Assembly (NCBI GenBank): GCA_025934475.1
Contig: JAICXZ010000028.1
Span: 1 to 12,428 of the forward strand
DNA from: Mucilaginibacter sp.
GTDB lineage: Bacteria > Bacteroidota > Bacteroidia > Sphingobacteriales > Sphingobacteriaceae
Direction: 5' to 3'
Length of the DNA stretch: 12,428 bases
Shown here: piece by piece, positions 7,013 to 12,428 of the stretch
Layout of the letters: the number at the start of each line of letters is the position of its first letter
How positions within the stretch are numbered: the stretch's first letter is position 1
The notes under the pieces: generated by a model
The model's input: the letters and a program-made list of their open reading frames with translations, nothing else
What the model was told of the DNA's origin: nothing
Database searches by the model: none
Made by a program: the position numbers and the translations under genes

Positions 7013-7347
7013 AACAGTTGAAGTGTTGTTTGATAACCAAAGTTAAAGGTTTGTGTGACAAATGCTGATGTGCGTTTTGTATCAATAAAATGACATAGTG
7101 CCCAGAGCGTAGCTATTTTAATTTAAAATGACAATTGCAGGGTAGGAAAGTTTGATTGCAGCAGCAAGACGCCCTGAACCGGAAGGTGAAAAAATTTCAT
7201 CTATAATTCATATTGTAAAATATAATATTCTGTTATTTTTTGATTAAATAAAATATTATTCTTATTTATAGGTGGTTTGTGTTTTATAGTGTTGATATAT
7301 TAAACCTTTTCAAACTGCAACGATCATAGATATAAATTGATAAGAAA
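7013..7347. other. Divergent intergenic region of 335 bp
   Basis: This AT-rich gap separates divergent genes. It holds the minus-strand -7 element at 7038-7045 and a 15-bp AT-only palindrome at 7115-7129 (ATTTTAA-T-TTAAAAT), possibly an operator but easily chance at this composition. A near-match to the -7 consensus (AAAGTTTG, 7146-7153) is also present. A weak plus-strand promoter candidate for the secreted protein is TTTG at 7276-7279 with TATATTAA at 7296-7303, 16 bp apart. I see no ORF, RNA gene or convincing riboswitch. Confidence 0.5.
7038..7045 (-). promoter_or_regulatory. -7 promoter element of the sugar dehydrogenase
   Basis: On the minus strand this reads TAACTTTG, an exact match to TAnnTTTG, 25 bp before the ATG at 7012. 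No clear -33 TTTG lies at the usual spacing. The position relative to the start is typical for this phylum. Confidence 0.5.
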
Positions 7348-7947
7348 ATGAAAAAGTTATTATTTATATCAGCAATAGCAATGAGCGGTTTATTTTATAA
7401 CACTGCAAATGCACAGATCAGGTTACATGTAGGTGTTCATTTTGGTGGCGCCCCAATTGTGGTGTCAGAGCAGGCTCCGGTAGTTTATGATGATCAACCG
7501 GTAGCCTATAATGACAATAACGATGATTATTACTACTTGCCGGATGTCGACGCTTACTATAACGTTGGTCAGCAATGCTACTACTATAACGACGGCGGTT
7601 CGTGGGTATCAGCAGCTTACCTGCCAGGTGCTTACCGGGATTATGACTGGAGGTCATGCCGCCGCTACGAAGTTCGTGCACCACGTCCATATATGCATGC
7701 CGATTTTTATCGCAACAGGTTTAACGGTGTAGCCTTCAACGGAAGGTGGGATAACAGGGCATATGATCGCGGATATGTAACGGCTTACCATAGCAACCGT
7801 GACTTCAATTACGGTGGATACGGCGACCGCAGAGTTGATGACCGTCGCTTTGAAGATCGCAGATTTGATCACGGCTGGAGAAACGATAACCGTCACTATG
7901 ATCGTGGACGCGACAACCGCGACTGGAACGACCGTCACGAAAGATAA
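7348..7947 (+). CDS. Secreted Tyr/Asp/Arg-rich low-complexity protein
   Basis: A 199-residue protein with a clear signal peptide, cleaved probably after ANA (A22|Q23). The mature N-terminal part is beta-prone and acidic, with tyrosine clusters (DDYYYLPDVDAYYNVGQQ at 59-76). A middle segment carries two cysteines (C77 and C104) that could form a disulfide. From about 135 the chain is dominated by R, D, N, Y and G, with a degenerate D-R-R-[VF]-[DE] repeat at 160-174 and a tail of alternating charge to the C-terminus. It is probably a periplasmic or cell-surface protein; similar signal-peptide proteins of unknown function are frequent in Sphingobacteriaceae. No enzymatic motif is seen. It has its own upstream region and a strong terminator. 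Confidence 0.85.
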   Translation: MKKLLFISAIAMSGLFYNTANAQIRLHVGVHFGGAPIVVSEQAPVVYDDQPVAYNDNNDDYYYLPDVDAYYNVGQQCYYYNDGGSWVSAAYLPGAYRDYDWRSCRRYEVRAPRPYMHADFYRNRFNGVAFNGRWDNRAYDRGYVTAYHSNRDFNYGGYGDRRVDDRRFEDRRFDHGWRNDNRHYDRGRDNRDWNDRHER

Positions 7948-7976
7948 TTTCCCCCAATATATATGCCTAATAATGT

Positions 7977-8006
7977 GGCCATCCGCTAGCTACCGGATGG
8001 CCTTTT
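7977..8006. terminator. Intrinsic terminator between convergent genes
   Basis: GGCCATCCG (7977-7985) pairs perfectly with CGGATGGCC (7994-8002) across an 8-base loop, followed by TTTT on the plus strand. It terminates the secreted-protein gene and lies just beyond the minus-strand gene ending at 8035. Confidence 0.9.
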
Positions 8007-8034
8007 ATGTTATACGGGGTGACGAGCAGGGGAT

Positions 8035-8277
8035 TCAGACGTGCTCATGCTTTCCAATCTGCTCCACAAGTTCATCGACCCAACTCGAAAAGTAAGGCTC
8101 GGTGCCGTCTATCCTCACCCAATCGCCCTGTTTATCTTTGCCGATTATCAGATGTAAGGTTCCGTCGATCGATTGAAAATCATAGGCCTTCCCATACTGA
8201 GCGTAGTCAATTGGTGTTACAATGCCTTCTATCGGATTATCCGATCCGGTAAGAAAAGCTTCGAATTGTTCTTTCAT
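8035..8277 (-). CDS. Small hypothetical protein
   Basis: An 80-residue protein without a recognised family. It has mixed alpha/beta character: MKEQFEAFLTG, a central IDYAQYGKAYDFQSIDGTLHLIIG, then GDWVRIDGTEPYFSSWVDELVEQIGKH, which looks like a strand-turn-helix end. It is mildly acidic with no signal, cysteine or membrane segment. The reading frame is supported by its composition, by the terminator placed just past its end, and by its position divergent from the DUF3820 gene with a 96-bp shared upstream region. A plus-strand ORF overlapping it (8007-8252) is less protein-like. Confidence 0.65.
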   Translation of the reverse strand: MKEQFEAFLTGSDNPIEGIVTPIDYAQYGKAYDFQSIDGTLHLIIGKDKQGDWVRIDGTEPYFSSWVDELVEQIGKHEHV

Positions 8278-8373
8278 AATAGGTTCGTGTCAGATGTGAT
8301 AACACTTGGTAAAAATATTATGTTTGACTTTGGCGATATATGATATTAATCATTATCGCTTATTTTTACCGCC

Positions 8374-8604
8374 GTGGAAAATGTAACGCCTGATCGCACC
8401 GTCCTGATCGATATTGTGAAAACCCCAATGCCCTTTGGTAAATACAAGGGCACGCTGATTTGCGATCTGCCGGTTTATTATCTTGAATGGATGAAGAACA
8501 AGGGCTTCCCGCCCGGCAAAATGGGGATGATGCTCTCAACCACCTACGAGATCAAGATCAATGGGCTTTCGAAAATATTGACGCTGATAAAAAATCAGCT
8601 GTAA
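8374..8604 (+). CDS. DUF3820 family protein
   Basis: A 76-residue protein carrying the DUF3820 (PF12843) signature MPFGKYKGTLICDLPVYYLEWMKNKGFPPGK (19-49), in which the FGKYKG loop and the DLPxxYLxW helix are the conserved parts. The family is widespread in bacteria, and a Pseudomonas member was described as quorum-regulated, but its biochemical role is unknown. Translation appears to start at GTG (8374), as no in-frame ATG precedes the domain except M19 inside it. A weak -7-like TATTTTTA sits at 8361-8368, only five bases before the GTG, so the message would be nearly leaderless if that is the promoter. Confidence 0.82.
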   Translation: MENVTPDRTVLIDIVKTPMPFGKYKGTLICDLPVYYLEWMKNKGFPPGKMGMMLSTTYEIKINGLSKILTLIKNQL

Positions 8605-8654
8605 GGTTGTTTTGTTATTGCCGTCTAATGACAATATCAGACAACTGTCCATGC

Positions 8655-8662
8655 TAAGTTTG
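8655..8662 (+). promoter_or_regulatory. -7 promoter element of msrA
   Basis: TAAGTTTG matches TAnnTTTG exactly and lies 32 bp before the msrA ATG. It suggests that msrA is transcribed separately from the DUF3820 gene 90 bp upstream. No -33 TTTG is seen at the usual spacing. Confidence 0.5.
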
Positions 8663-8694
8663 CGTAGGTCTGTTAAAATCTGATAAACACAATT

Positions 8695-9342
8695 ATGAAA
8701 AAACTATCAATATATTTTGCAGTGATATTACTGTACTGCGGTTGCGCCGGTGCGCAAAATCATGATTTTGCTTCTGTGCCACAACCTAAAGCGGGTGAGG
8801 CCGTTGCCACATTTGGCGGCGGATGTTTCTGGAGCATGAGCGAGGCACTATCTGAACTGAAAGGAGTTGATAAAGTGGTGTCGGGATATGCCGGCGGCAC
8901 AACCAAAAATCCCACTTATGAAGATGTTTGCACCCGCGAAACCGGCCATGCCGAAGTAGTGCAGGTGTATTATGATCCTAAAGTATTAAGCTTTGAGACG
9001 TTGGTGCATGGTTTCTTTTTTGCACATGACCCTACGGAAGTAAACCGCCAGGGTCCTGATGTAGGCACTGATTATCGCTCCATAGTCTTTTCTCGCAACG
9101 ACCAGGAAAAGGCTGTTATCCAGGATGAGATCAAAAAGATCAATGCTTTGAAGCATTATTCCGGATCGATAGTAACACAGGTTGAGCCATTCAAGGTTTT
9201 CTATCCGGCTGAGAAATATCACCAAGGCTATTACCGCCTTCACCTGGGCGAGAACCCCTATTTAAGTTCTGTTTCTGAACCTAAAGTCGAGAAATTCAGA
9301 AAGGCAATGAAAGCCGAGCTTAAGCCGGAGTTCCAGAAATAG
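8695..9342 (+). CDS. msrA: Exported peptide-methionine (S)-S-oxide reductase
   Basis: A 215-residue MsrA that reduces methionine-S-sulfoxide in proteins. The catalytic motif GGGCFW places the nucleophile at C44. Further family blocks are GVDKVVSGYAGGTTKNPTYEDVC (57-79), TGHAEVVQVYYDP, FFFAHDPTEVNRQGPDVGTDYRS and AEKYHQGYY. An N-terminal hydrophobic stretch ending CAGA|Q (about residue 20) is a signal peptide, so the enzyme should act outside the cytoplasm, probably repairing oxidised envelope proteins; the cysteines C15/C17 are not in a convincing lipobox. No C-terminal resolving cysteine is present. C79 is the only other cysteine in the mature chain, so resolution may use C79 or an external thiol (inference). 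Confidence 0.95.
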   Translation: MKKLSIYFAVILLYCGCAGAQNHDFASVPQPKAGEAVATFGGGCFWSMSEALSELKGVDKVVSGYAGGTTKNPTYEDVCTRETGHAEVVQVYYDPKVLSFETLVHGFFFAHDPTEVNRQGPDVGTDYRSIVFSRNDQEKAVIQDEIKKINALKHYSGSIVTQVEPFKVFYPAEKYHQGYYRLHLGENPYLSSVSEPKVEKFRKAMKAELKPEFQK

Positions 9343-9359
9343 TTGATTAAGTTTTAAGT

Positions 9360-9413
9360 GGTTGGTTAAGGTGATTGGGTTGCAAAACCTAACCCAATCA
9401 CCTTAATCCAACC
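9360..9413. repeat. Hairpin repeat between convergent genes, probable terminator
   Basis: TTAAGGTGATTGGGTT (9366-9381) is the exact reverse complement of 9391-9406 around a 9-base loop, and GGTTGG/CCAACC extends the stem on both sides with one bulged base. The surrounding bases from 9345 to about 9432 keep a loose 7-bp period of GATTAAG-like or complementary words. It sits between the 3' ends of msrA and the WbqC-like gene, so it could terminate both, although no T-run follows. It resembles the heptamer-based element at 1746-1810 in architecture but not in sequence. Confidence 0.75.
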
Positions 9414-9431
9414 CAATCAACCATTCAACCC

Positions 9432-10043
9432 CTACAGATAATTTATCGATTGTGGCCCCTGGTTAAACAGGAGATCTATGATGCTCAAGTTTTTGATAAA
9501 GCCGTGCCGGTCTTCAAAAAGCTGATAATAGGTTTTTTGAGGATAGGCCGATGGTTTTTTAGGATGGATAGTTTTGCGCAGATCCTTTAAATCCGCATAT
9601 TCTTCTTCGTAGGTTGTGGTGAATTTGAGCGTTGTCTTTATTTTGAGCAAATTCAATATCAGGCGCAGCAGTTTCTCGTTGAAGTCGAACAGGAACTGCT
9701 CTTTAGTTTCGTAAAATATAGCAAACTCGTCTTCGTAGTATTCAAAATAAGCTGACCGTCGATAACATCCCTCCAGGCTCATCCAATGCAGGCGCTGCCA
9801 GCGAAAATCATAACTGATCTTTACATCTTTTACTGGTGTGTGCACCTTGGAGCCTTTAACTACGGGCACCACGAGTGTCAGCATGCCATCTGGTGAATAG
9901 ATATTAGCGCGATTACGATAGGTTTGCTTGGGAAAGTGCTCATGCTTTTCGATGATAAAATCCGGGTTGTAAATATTCAACTCTGTGAAATATTCAACCG
10001 GCGGGAGATAAAACATGGGCAGCACAGCGCCATTCTCGATCAT
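9432..10043 (-). CDS. WbqC-like family protein
   Basis: A 203-residue protein of the WbqC-like family (PF08889), found in surface-polysaccharide regions and scattered in Bacteroidota chromosomes; its reaction is not established. The family opening LPMFYLPPVEYF is at about 8-19, followed by QTYRNRANIYSPDGMLTLVVPVVKG, the WQRLHW/CYRRSAYFEYYEDEF block and a C-terminal helical part ending in LSIIDLLFNQGP. The frame is open to 10100, but I place the start at 10043: the family motif begins only a few residues later, and the longer version would run across the promoter and start of the divergent acyltransferase. On the minus strand GAATTTTG (10061-10068) is one mismatch from TAnnTTTG and would suit a start at 10043. 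Confidence 0.88.
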   Translation of the reverse strand: MIENGAVLPMFYLPPVEYFTELNIYNPDFIIEKHEHFPKQTYRNRANIYSPDGMLTLVVPVVKGSKVHTPVKDVKISYDFRWQRLHWMSLEGCYRRSAYFEYYEDEFAIFYETKEQFLFDFNEKLLRLILNLLKIKTTLKFTTTYEEEYADLKDLRKTIHPKKPSAYPQKTYYQLFEDRHGFIKNLSIIDLLFNQGPQSINYL

Positions 10044-10049
10044 ATACTT

Positions 10050-10057
10050 TATTTTTG
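10050..10057 (+). promoter_or_regulatory. -7 promoter element of the acyltransferase gene
   Basis: TATTTTTG is an exact TAnnTTTG match, 21 bp before the ATG at 10079. It lies back to back with the WbqC start (10043), so the two divergent genes share a compact 35-bp control region. A start at 10055 would lie inside this box, which argues for 10079. Confidence 0.5.
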
Positions 10058-10078
10058 TGCCAAAATTCGGATAAAATA

Positions 10079-10978
10079 ATGATAAAAAGAGGGTTTTCAT
10101 ACCTCGGTGTTAGTTTTCTATACCTCCTTTCCCTGTTGCCTTTTTGGTTTTTGTACCTGGTATCCGATCTGCTTTTCGTTATTCTGTACTACCTGGTGGG
10201 CTACAGGCGAAACGTGGTGCAGGAAAATTTGAGAAACTCATTTCCTGAGAAATCGGAGCAAGAGCGGAAGACTATCGAGAAAAAGTACTTTAAATACATG
10301 GCCGACCTGATGATGGAGACGATCAAATCGGTCAGCATGTCCAAAAAAGAGGTTAAACGCCGGATGGTATGTACTAACCCGGAATTGGTAGAGCATTATT
10401 TCAAACAGAATAAAAGCATCCTTGCGGCCGCCGGGCACTATGGTAACTGGGAAATGGCCTGCCTTGATTTTGGATTTTTAACCGATAAAACCAAATTAAT
10501 AGTTTACAAGCCTCAGTCGAGTGAGGTTTTTACGGATTTTATCAACAAAACCCGTTCGCGATTTGGAGCGATCATGATCTCGATGCGGCAAACGCTGCGC
10601 AAAATGATAGAATATAAGAACGAGTTAACCTTTACGGTGCTGGCGGCCGACCAGACGCCGGCGAGGAATGAGGCGCTTTATTTTACTACTTTTTTAAATC
10701 AGCCCACCGCAGTGTTTATTGGTGTCGAAAAGTTAAGTACTATAAGAGATTGCGTGGTGATATTTTACAGGATTGACCTTGTAAAACGCGGCCATTACAC
10801 CTATACGCTTGTGCCTCTCATCGAAAATCCGAAAGAGACCAAACCGTTCGAGATCACCAAAGCGCAGATTGGTTATCTTGAAACTTTGATCAAAGAAAGA
10901 CCCGAGTATTGGCTGTGGTCGCATCGGAGATGGAAGATTAAACCCGGCGATGTTGCTAAGCCCGTGTTTTTTGATTAA
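10079..10978 (+). CDS. Lipid A biosynthesis-type acyltransferase (LpxL/HtrB family)
   Basis: A 299-residue membrane-associated acyltransferase of the Lip_A_acyltrans family (PF03279), which transfers fatty-acyl chains to lipid A precursors or related lipids at the inner membrane. An N-terminal hydrophobic segment (about 6-38) anchors it. The catalytic HX4(D/E) motif is seen as GHYGNWE, H120 and E125. Family features also include the early NLRNSFPEKS block, FTVLAADQTP (with the conserved DQ), and the C-terminal WLWSHRRWK. The enzyme is about as long as E. coli LpxL. The exact acceptor is unknown; many Bacteroidota use an LpxL-like enzyme for penta-acylated lipid A. It is followed 77 bp later by a glycosyltransferase on the same strand. 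Confidence 0.92.
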   Translation: MIKRGFSYLGVSFLYLLSLLPFWFLYLVSDLLFVILYYLVGYRRNVVQENLRNSFPEKSEQERKTIEKKYFKYMADLMMETIKSVSMSKKEVKRRMVCTNPELVEHYFKQNKSILAAAGHYGNWEMACLDFGFLTDKTKLIVYKPQSSEVFTDFINKTRSRFGAIMISMRQTLRKMIEYKNELTFTVLAADQTPARNEALYFTTFLNQPTAVFIGVEKLSTIRDCVVIFYRIDLVKRGHYTYTLVPLIENPKETKPFEITKAQIGYLETLIKERPEYWLWSHRRWKIKPGDVAKPVFFD

Positions 10979-11055
10979 TGCCCCTTCTCGCTATGTCCGA
11001 TTAAAAACCTATAATTGCACCAAAGTTTCGGCTGCTGCCGGCTGATAAATGCTCA

Positions 11056-12093
11056 ATGACAAATACGCCTAAAGTTGCCGTTGTTATCCTGAACTGGAAC
11101 GGTATCAAACATCTTCGCGAATTTTTGCCCTCGGTACTAGCCTCAACCTGGTCCAGCCTGGATATAATCGTGGGGGATAATGGGTCGACAGATGATTCGG
11201 TGGCGTTTTTGCAACAGAATTTTCCTTCAGTACAAATCATTCAAAACGATAAGAATTATGGCTTTACCGGGGGGTATAACCGCGTGCTCGAACAAGTGGA
11301 CGCTGATTATCTCATCCTGCTCAATTCAGATGTTGAAGTTCCTGCAGGCTGGATAGAACCGGTAATAGCCCAAATGGAAAGCGACCCGCTGATAGCTGCA
11401 GCTGCGCCAAAGATAAAGTGGTATGCCGAAAAGGATCAGTTTGAACATGCCGGGGCCGCGGGCGGATTTATTGATGTTTATGGCTATCCTTTTTGTCGCG
11501 GGCGTATATTTTACGAGATAGAGAAGGACAAAGGGCAGTACGAACAATCCGACGAGATTTTCTGGGCATCGGGCGCTGCGATGTTTGTGAGGGCCAAATG
11601 CTGGCGCGAGGCCGGTGGTTTCGACGACCGATTCTTTGCGCACATGGAAGAGATAGATCTTTGCTGGCGCTTAAAGAACATGGGTTATAAGGTGATGTAT
11701 TGCGCCGAGTCGGAGGTATACCACGTTGGCGGTGGGACCCTGAATACCGAAAATCCCTTCAAGACCTATCTCAACTTCAGGAATAATCTGCTGCTCCTCA
11801 AAAATAACCTGTCTATATGGCGGGCTATGGTCGTTATATTTATCCGTTTCTGGATGGACCTGTTGGCGATATTTCGCTTTCTGAATGAAGGTAAACGCAA
11901 AGACGCCTGGGCCATCAGTCGAGCTCATCAAAACTTTGTGGTGCAGCTGTTTAAAGGCGGCGGCCCTAAAGCCAGATACAAACGAAGCAACCTGCACACC
12001 TTAAAAGGCATTTATCGGCGCAGTATCGTTTGGGACTTCTTTATGAAAAAGAAGCACACGTTTGATGCCCTTGATCCTACGGATTTCTACTAG
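11056..12093 (+). CDS. Family 2 glycosyltransferase
   Basis: A 345-residue glycosyltransferase (GT2, GT-A fold, rhamnosyltransferase/WbbL-like group) that adds a sugar from a nucleotide donor, probably to a surface polysaccharide or glycolipid. Visible motifs are VVILNWNG (9-16), VGDNGSTDDS (39-48), NYGFTGGYNRVL (67-78), the metal-binding segment LLNSDVEVPAGW (88-99), FWASGAAMFVR (169-179), and GGFDDRFFAHMEEIDLCWRL (187-206) with the acidic residues expected to act as base. A hydrophobic stretch at about 254-273 plus a basic tail suggests membrane association. A weak -7-like TATAATTG lies at 11010-11017. The stop codon is in a CTAG shared with the stop of the convergent MscS gene. Donor and acceptor cannot be told from sequence. 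Confidence 0.93.
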   Translation: MTNTPKVAVVILNWNGIKHLREFLPSVLASTWSSLDIIVGDNGSTDDSVAFLQQNFPSVQIIQNDKNYGFTGGYNRVLEQVDADYLILLNSDVEVPAGWIEPVIAQMESDPLIAAAAPKIKWYAEKDQFEHAGAAGGFIDVYGYPFCRGRIFYEIEKDKGQYEQSDEIFWASGAAMFVRAKCWREAGGFDDRFFAHMEEIDLCWRLKNMGYKVMYCAESEVYHVGGGTLNTENPFKTYLNFRNNLLLLKNNLSIWRAMVVIFIRFWMDLLAIFRFLNEGKRKDAWAISRAHQNFVVQLFKGGGPKARYKRSNLHTLKGIYRRSIVWDFFMKKKHTFDALDPTDFY

Positions 12094-12428
12094 CTTTTTG
12101 GCATTTCGATGCCTTGCTTTTTGAAAGCACCCGAAATATCGCTTAAGATTCGGCTCCTCAATTCCATATAGTGCGAAATGTCGGCTGCCCAGAAAAGTAC
12201 CCTGAAATCAATCGATTTATCAGTAATGCCGTTTAGAAATACCTGCGGCTCAGGACTCAGCATAATATCATCCCGGTTGCACAGTAAATTCTTCAGCGTT
12301 TCGGTTACTTTGCTGATTTCGGTACCCGATGCTACGCTGATCAGGATCTCGACACGCCTGTTGGTGTTACTCAAGGTCCAGTTTACCACATTCTGTGATA
12401 TCAGGTCGCCATTGGGTATGATCACTTC
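12090..12428 (-). CDS. MscS-family mechanosensitive channel, C-terminal part (partial)
   Basis: The last 112 residues of a small-conductance mechanosensitive channel; the 5' part lies beyond the window end. The visible start EVIIPNGDLISQNVVNWT is the hallmark of the MscS beta domain just after the pore helix, and is followed by the C-terminal alpha/beta domain (RRVEILISVASGTEISKVTETL, then SIDFRVLFWAADISHYMELRSRILSDISGAFKKQGIEMP). The first codons in the window (GAA GTG ATC) are internal; the GTG at 12423-12425 is not a start. Such channels open on hypo-osmotic shock to release solutes. The pore helices are unseen, so the channel subclass is undetermined. It ends tail to tail with the glycosyltransferase. 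Confidence 0.88.
   Translation of the reverse strand, partial: EVIIPNGDLISQNVVNWTLSNTNRRVEILISVASGTEISKVTETLKNLLCNRDDIMLSPEPQVFLNGITDKSIDFRVLFWAADISHYMELRSRILSDISGAFKKQGIEMPKS

Noticed and set aside
7115..7129. AT-only 15-bp palindrome as an operator
   Set aside because: At this composition such symmetry is easily random; mentioned only as content of the intergenic region.
7418..7938. Several ORFs on both strands within the secreted-protein gene
   Set aside because: They arise from the repetitive GAC/CGT/TAT codons of the real gene and give Thr/Ile/Val or His-rich nonsense.
8007..8252. Plus-strand ORF over the 8035-8277 minus gene
   Set aside because: It runs antisense to a more protein-like frame and its product is Arg/Ser/Pro-rich without family features, as expected for a shadow frame.
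11029..11040. Small CGGC/GCCG hairpin before the glycosyltransferase
   Set aside because: A four-base stem is expected by chance and no T-run follows.
1..12428. CRISPR array, tRNA/rRNA genes, insertion sequences, phage genes
   Set aside because: No regularly spaced direct repeats, no tRNA or rRNA signatures, and no transposase or integrase motifs were found on either strand.

Overview
The window looks like ordinary chromosome from a Bacteroidota species, most likely of the Sphingobacteriaceae (Mucilaginibacter or Pedobacter type). The reasons are the protein families present (WbqC-like protein, GMC oxidoreductase with a cysteine cluster, sorbosone-type dehydrogenase, DUF3820), the near absence of Shine-Dalgarno sequences, several matches to the Bacteroidota -7 promoter element TAnnTTTG, and palindromic AT-rich intergenic repeats. 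The genus is inference. I find no phage, transposase, CRISPR, tRNA or rRNA.

Layout. 13-1734: GMC-family FAD oxidoreductase. 1746-1810: hairpin built from 7-bp units. 1869-4452: tightly overlapping three-gene ABC importer operon (lipoprotein binding protein, permease, ATPase) of the COG2984/COG4120/COG1101 (TrpXYZ-like) type, closed by a 33-bp palindrome at 4467-4499. 4544-4816: small acidic protein, followed by an 84-bp imperfect palindrome at 4835-4918. 4955-5158: promoter and long leader with a 34-codon ORF ahead of a small TPR protein (5159-5677). 5678-5709: terminator shared with the convergent PQQ-type sugar dehydrogenase (5720-7012, minus). 7348-7947: secreted Tyr/Asp/Arg-rich protein. 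8035-8277 (minus): small hypothetical. 8374-8604: DUF3820 protein. 8695-9342: exported MsrA. 9360-9413: hairpin between convergent genes. 9432-10043 (minus): WbqC-like protein, divergent from an LpxL/HtrB-type acyltransferase (10079-10978), then a family 2 glycosyltransferase (11056-12093). 12090-12428 (minus): C-terminal end of an MscS-type channel, cut by the window edge.

How they work together. Two unrelated oxidoreductases (FAD/GMC and PQQ-type) point to periplasmic or envelope oxidation of sugars or polyols. WbqC, acyltransferase and glycosyltransferase form an envelope/surface-glycolipid neighbourhood. The ABC operon is a self-contained importer of unknown substrate.

I do not see a clear undescribed system. 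The most unusual material is intergenic: three different palindromic repeat elements, two with a 7-bp internal period, and the structured leader with a short ORF before the TPR gene. Several starts were moved from the longest-ORF position using promoter and family evidence (5159, 10043, 10079).
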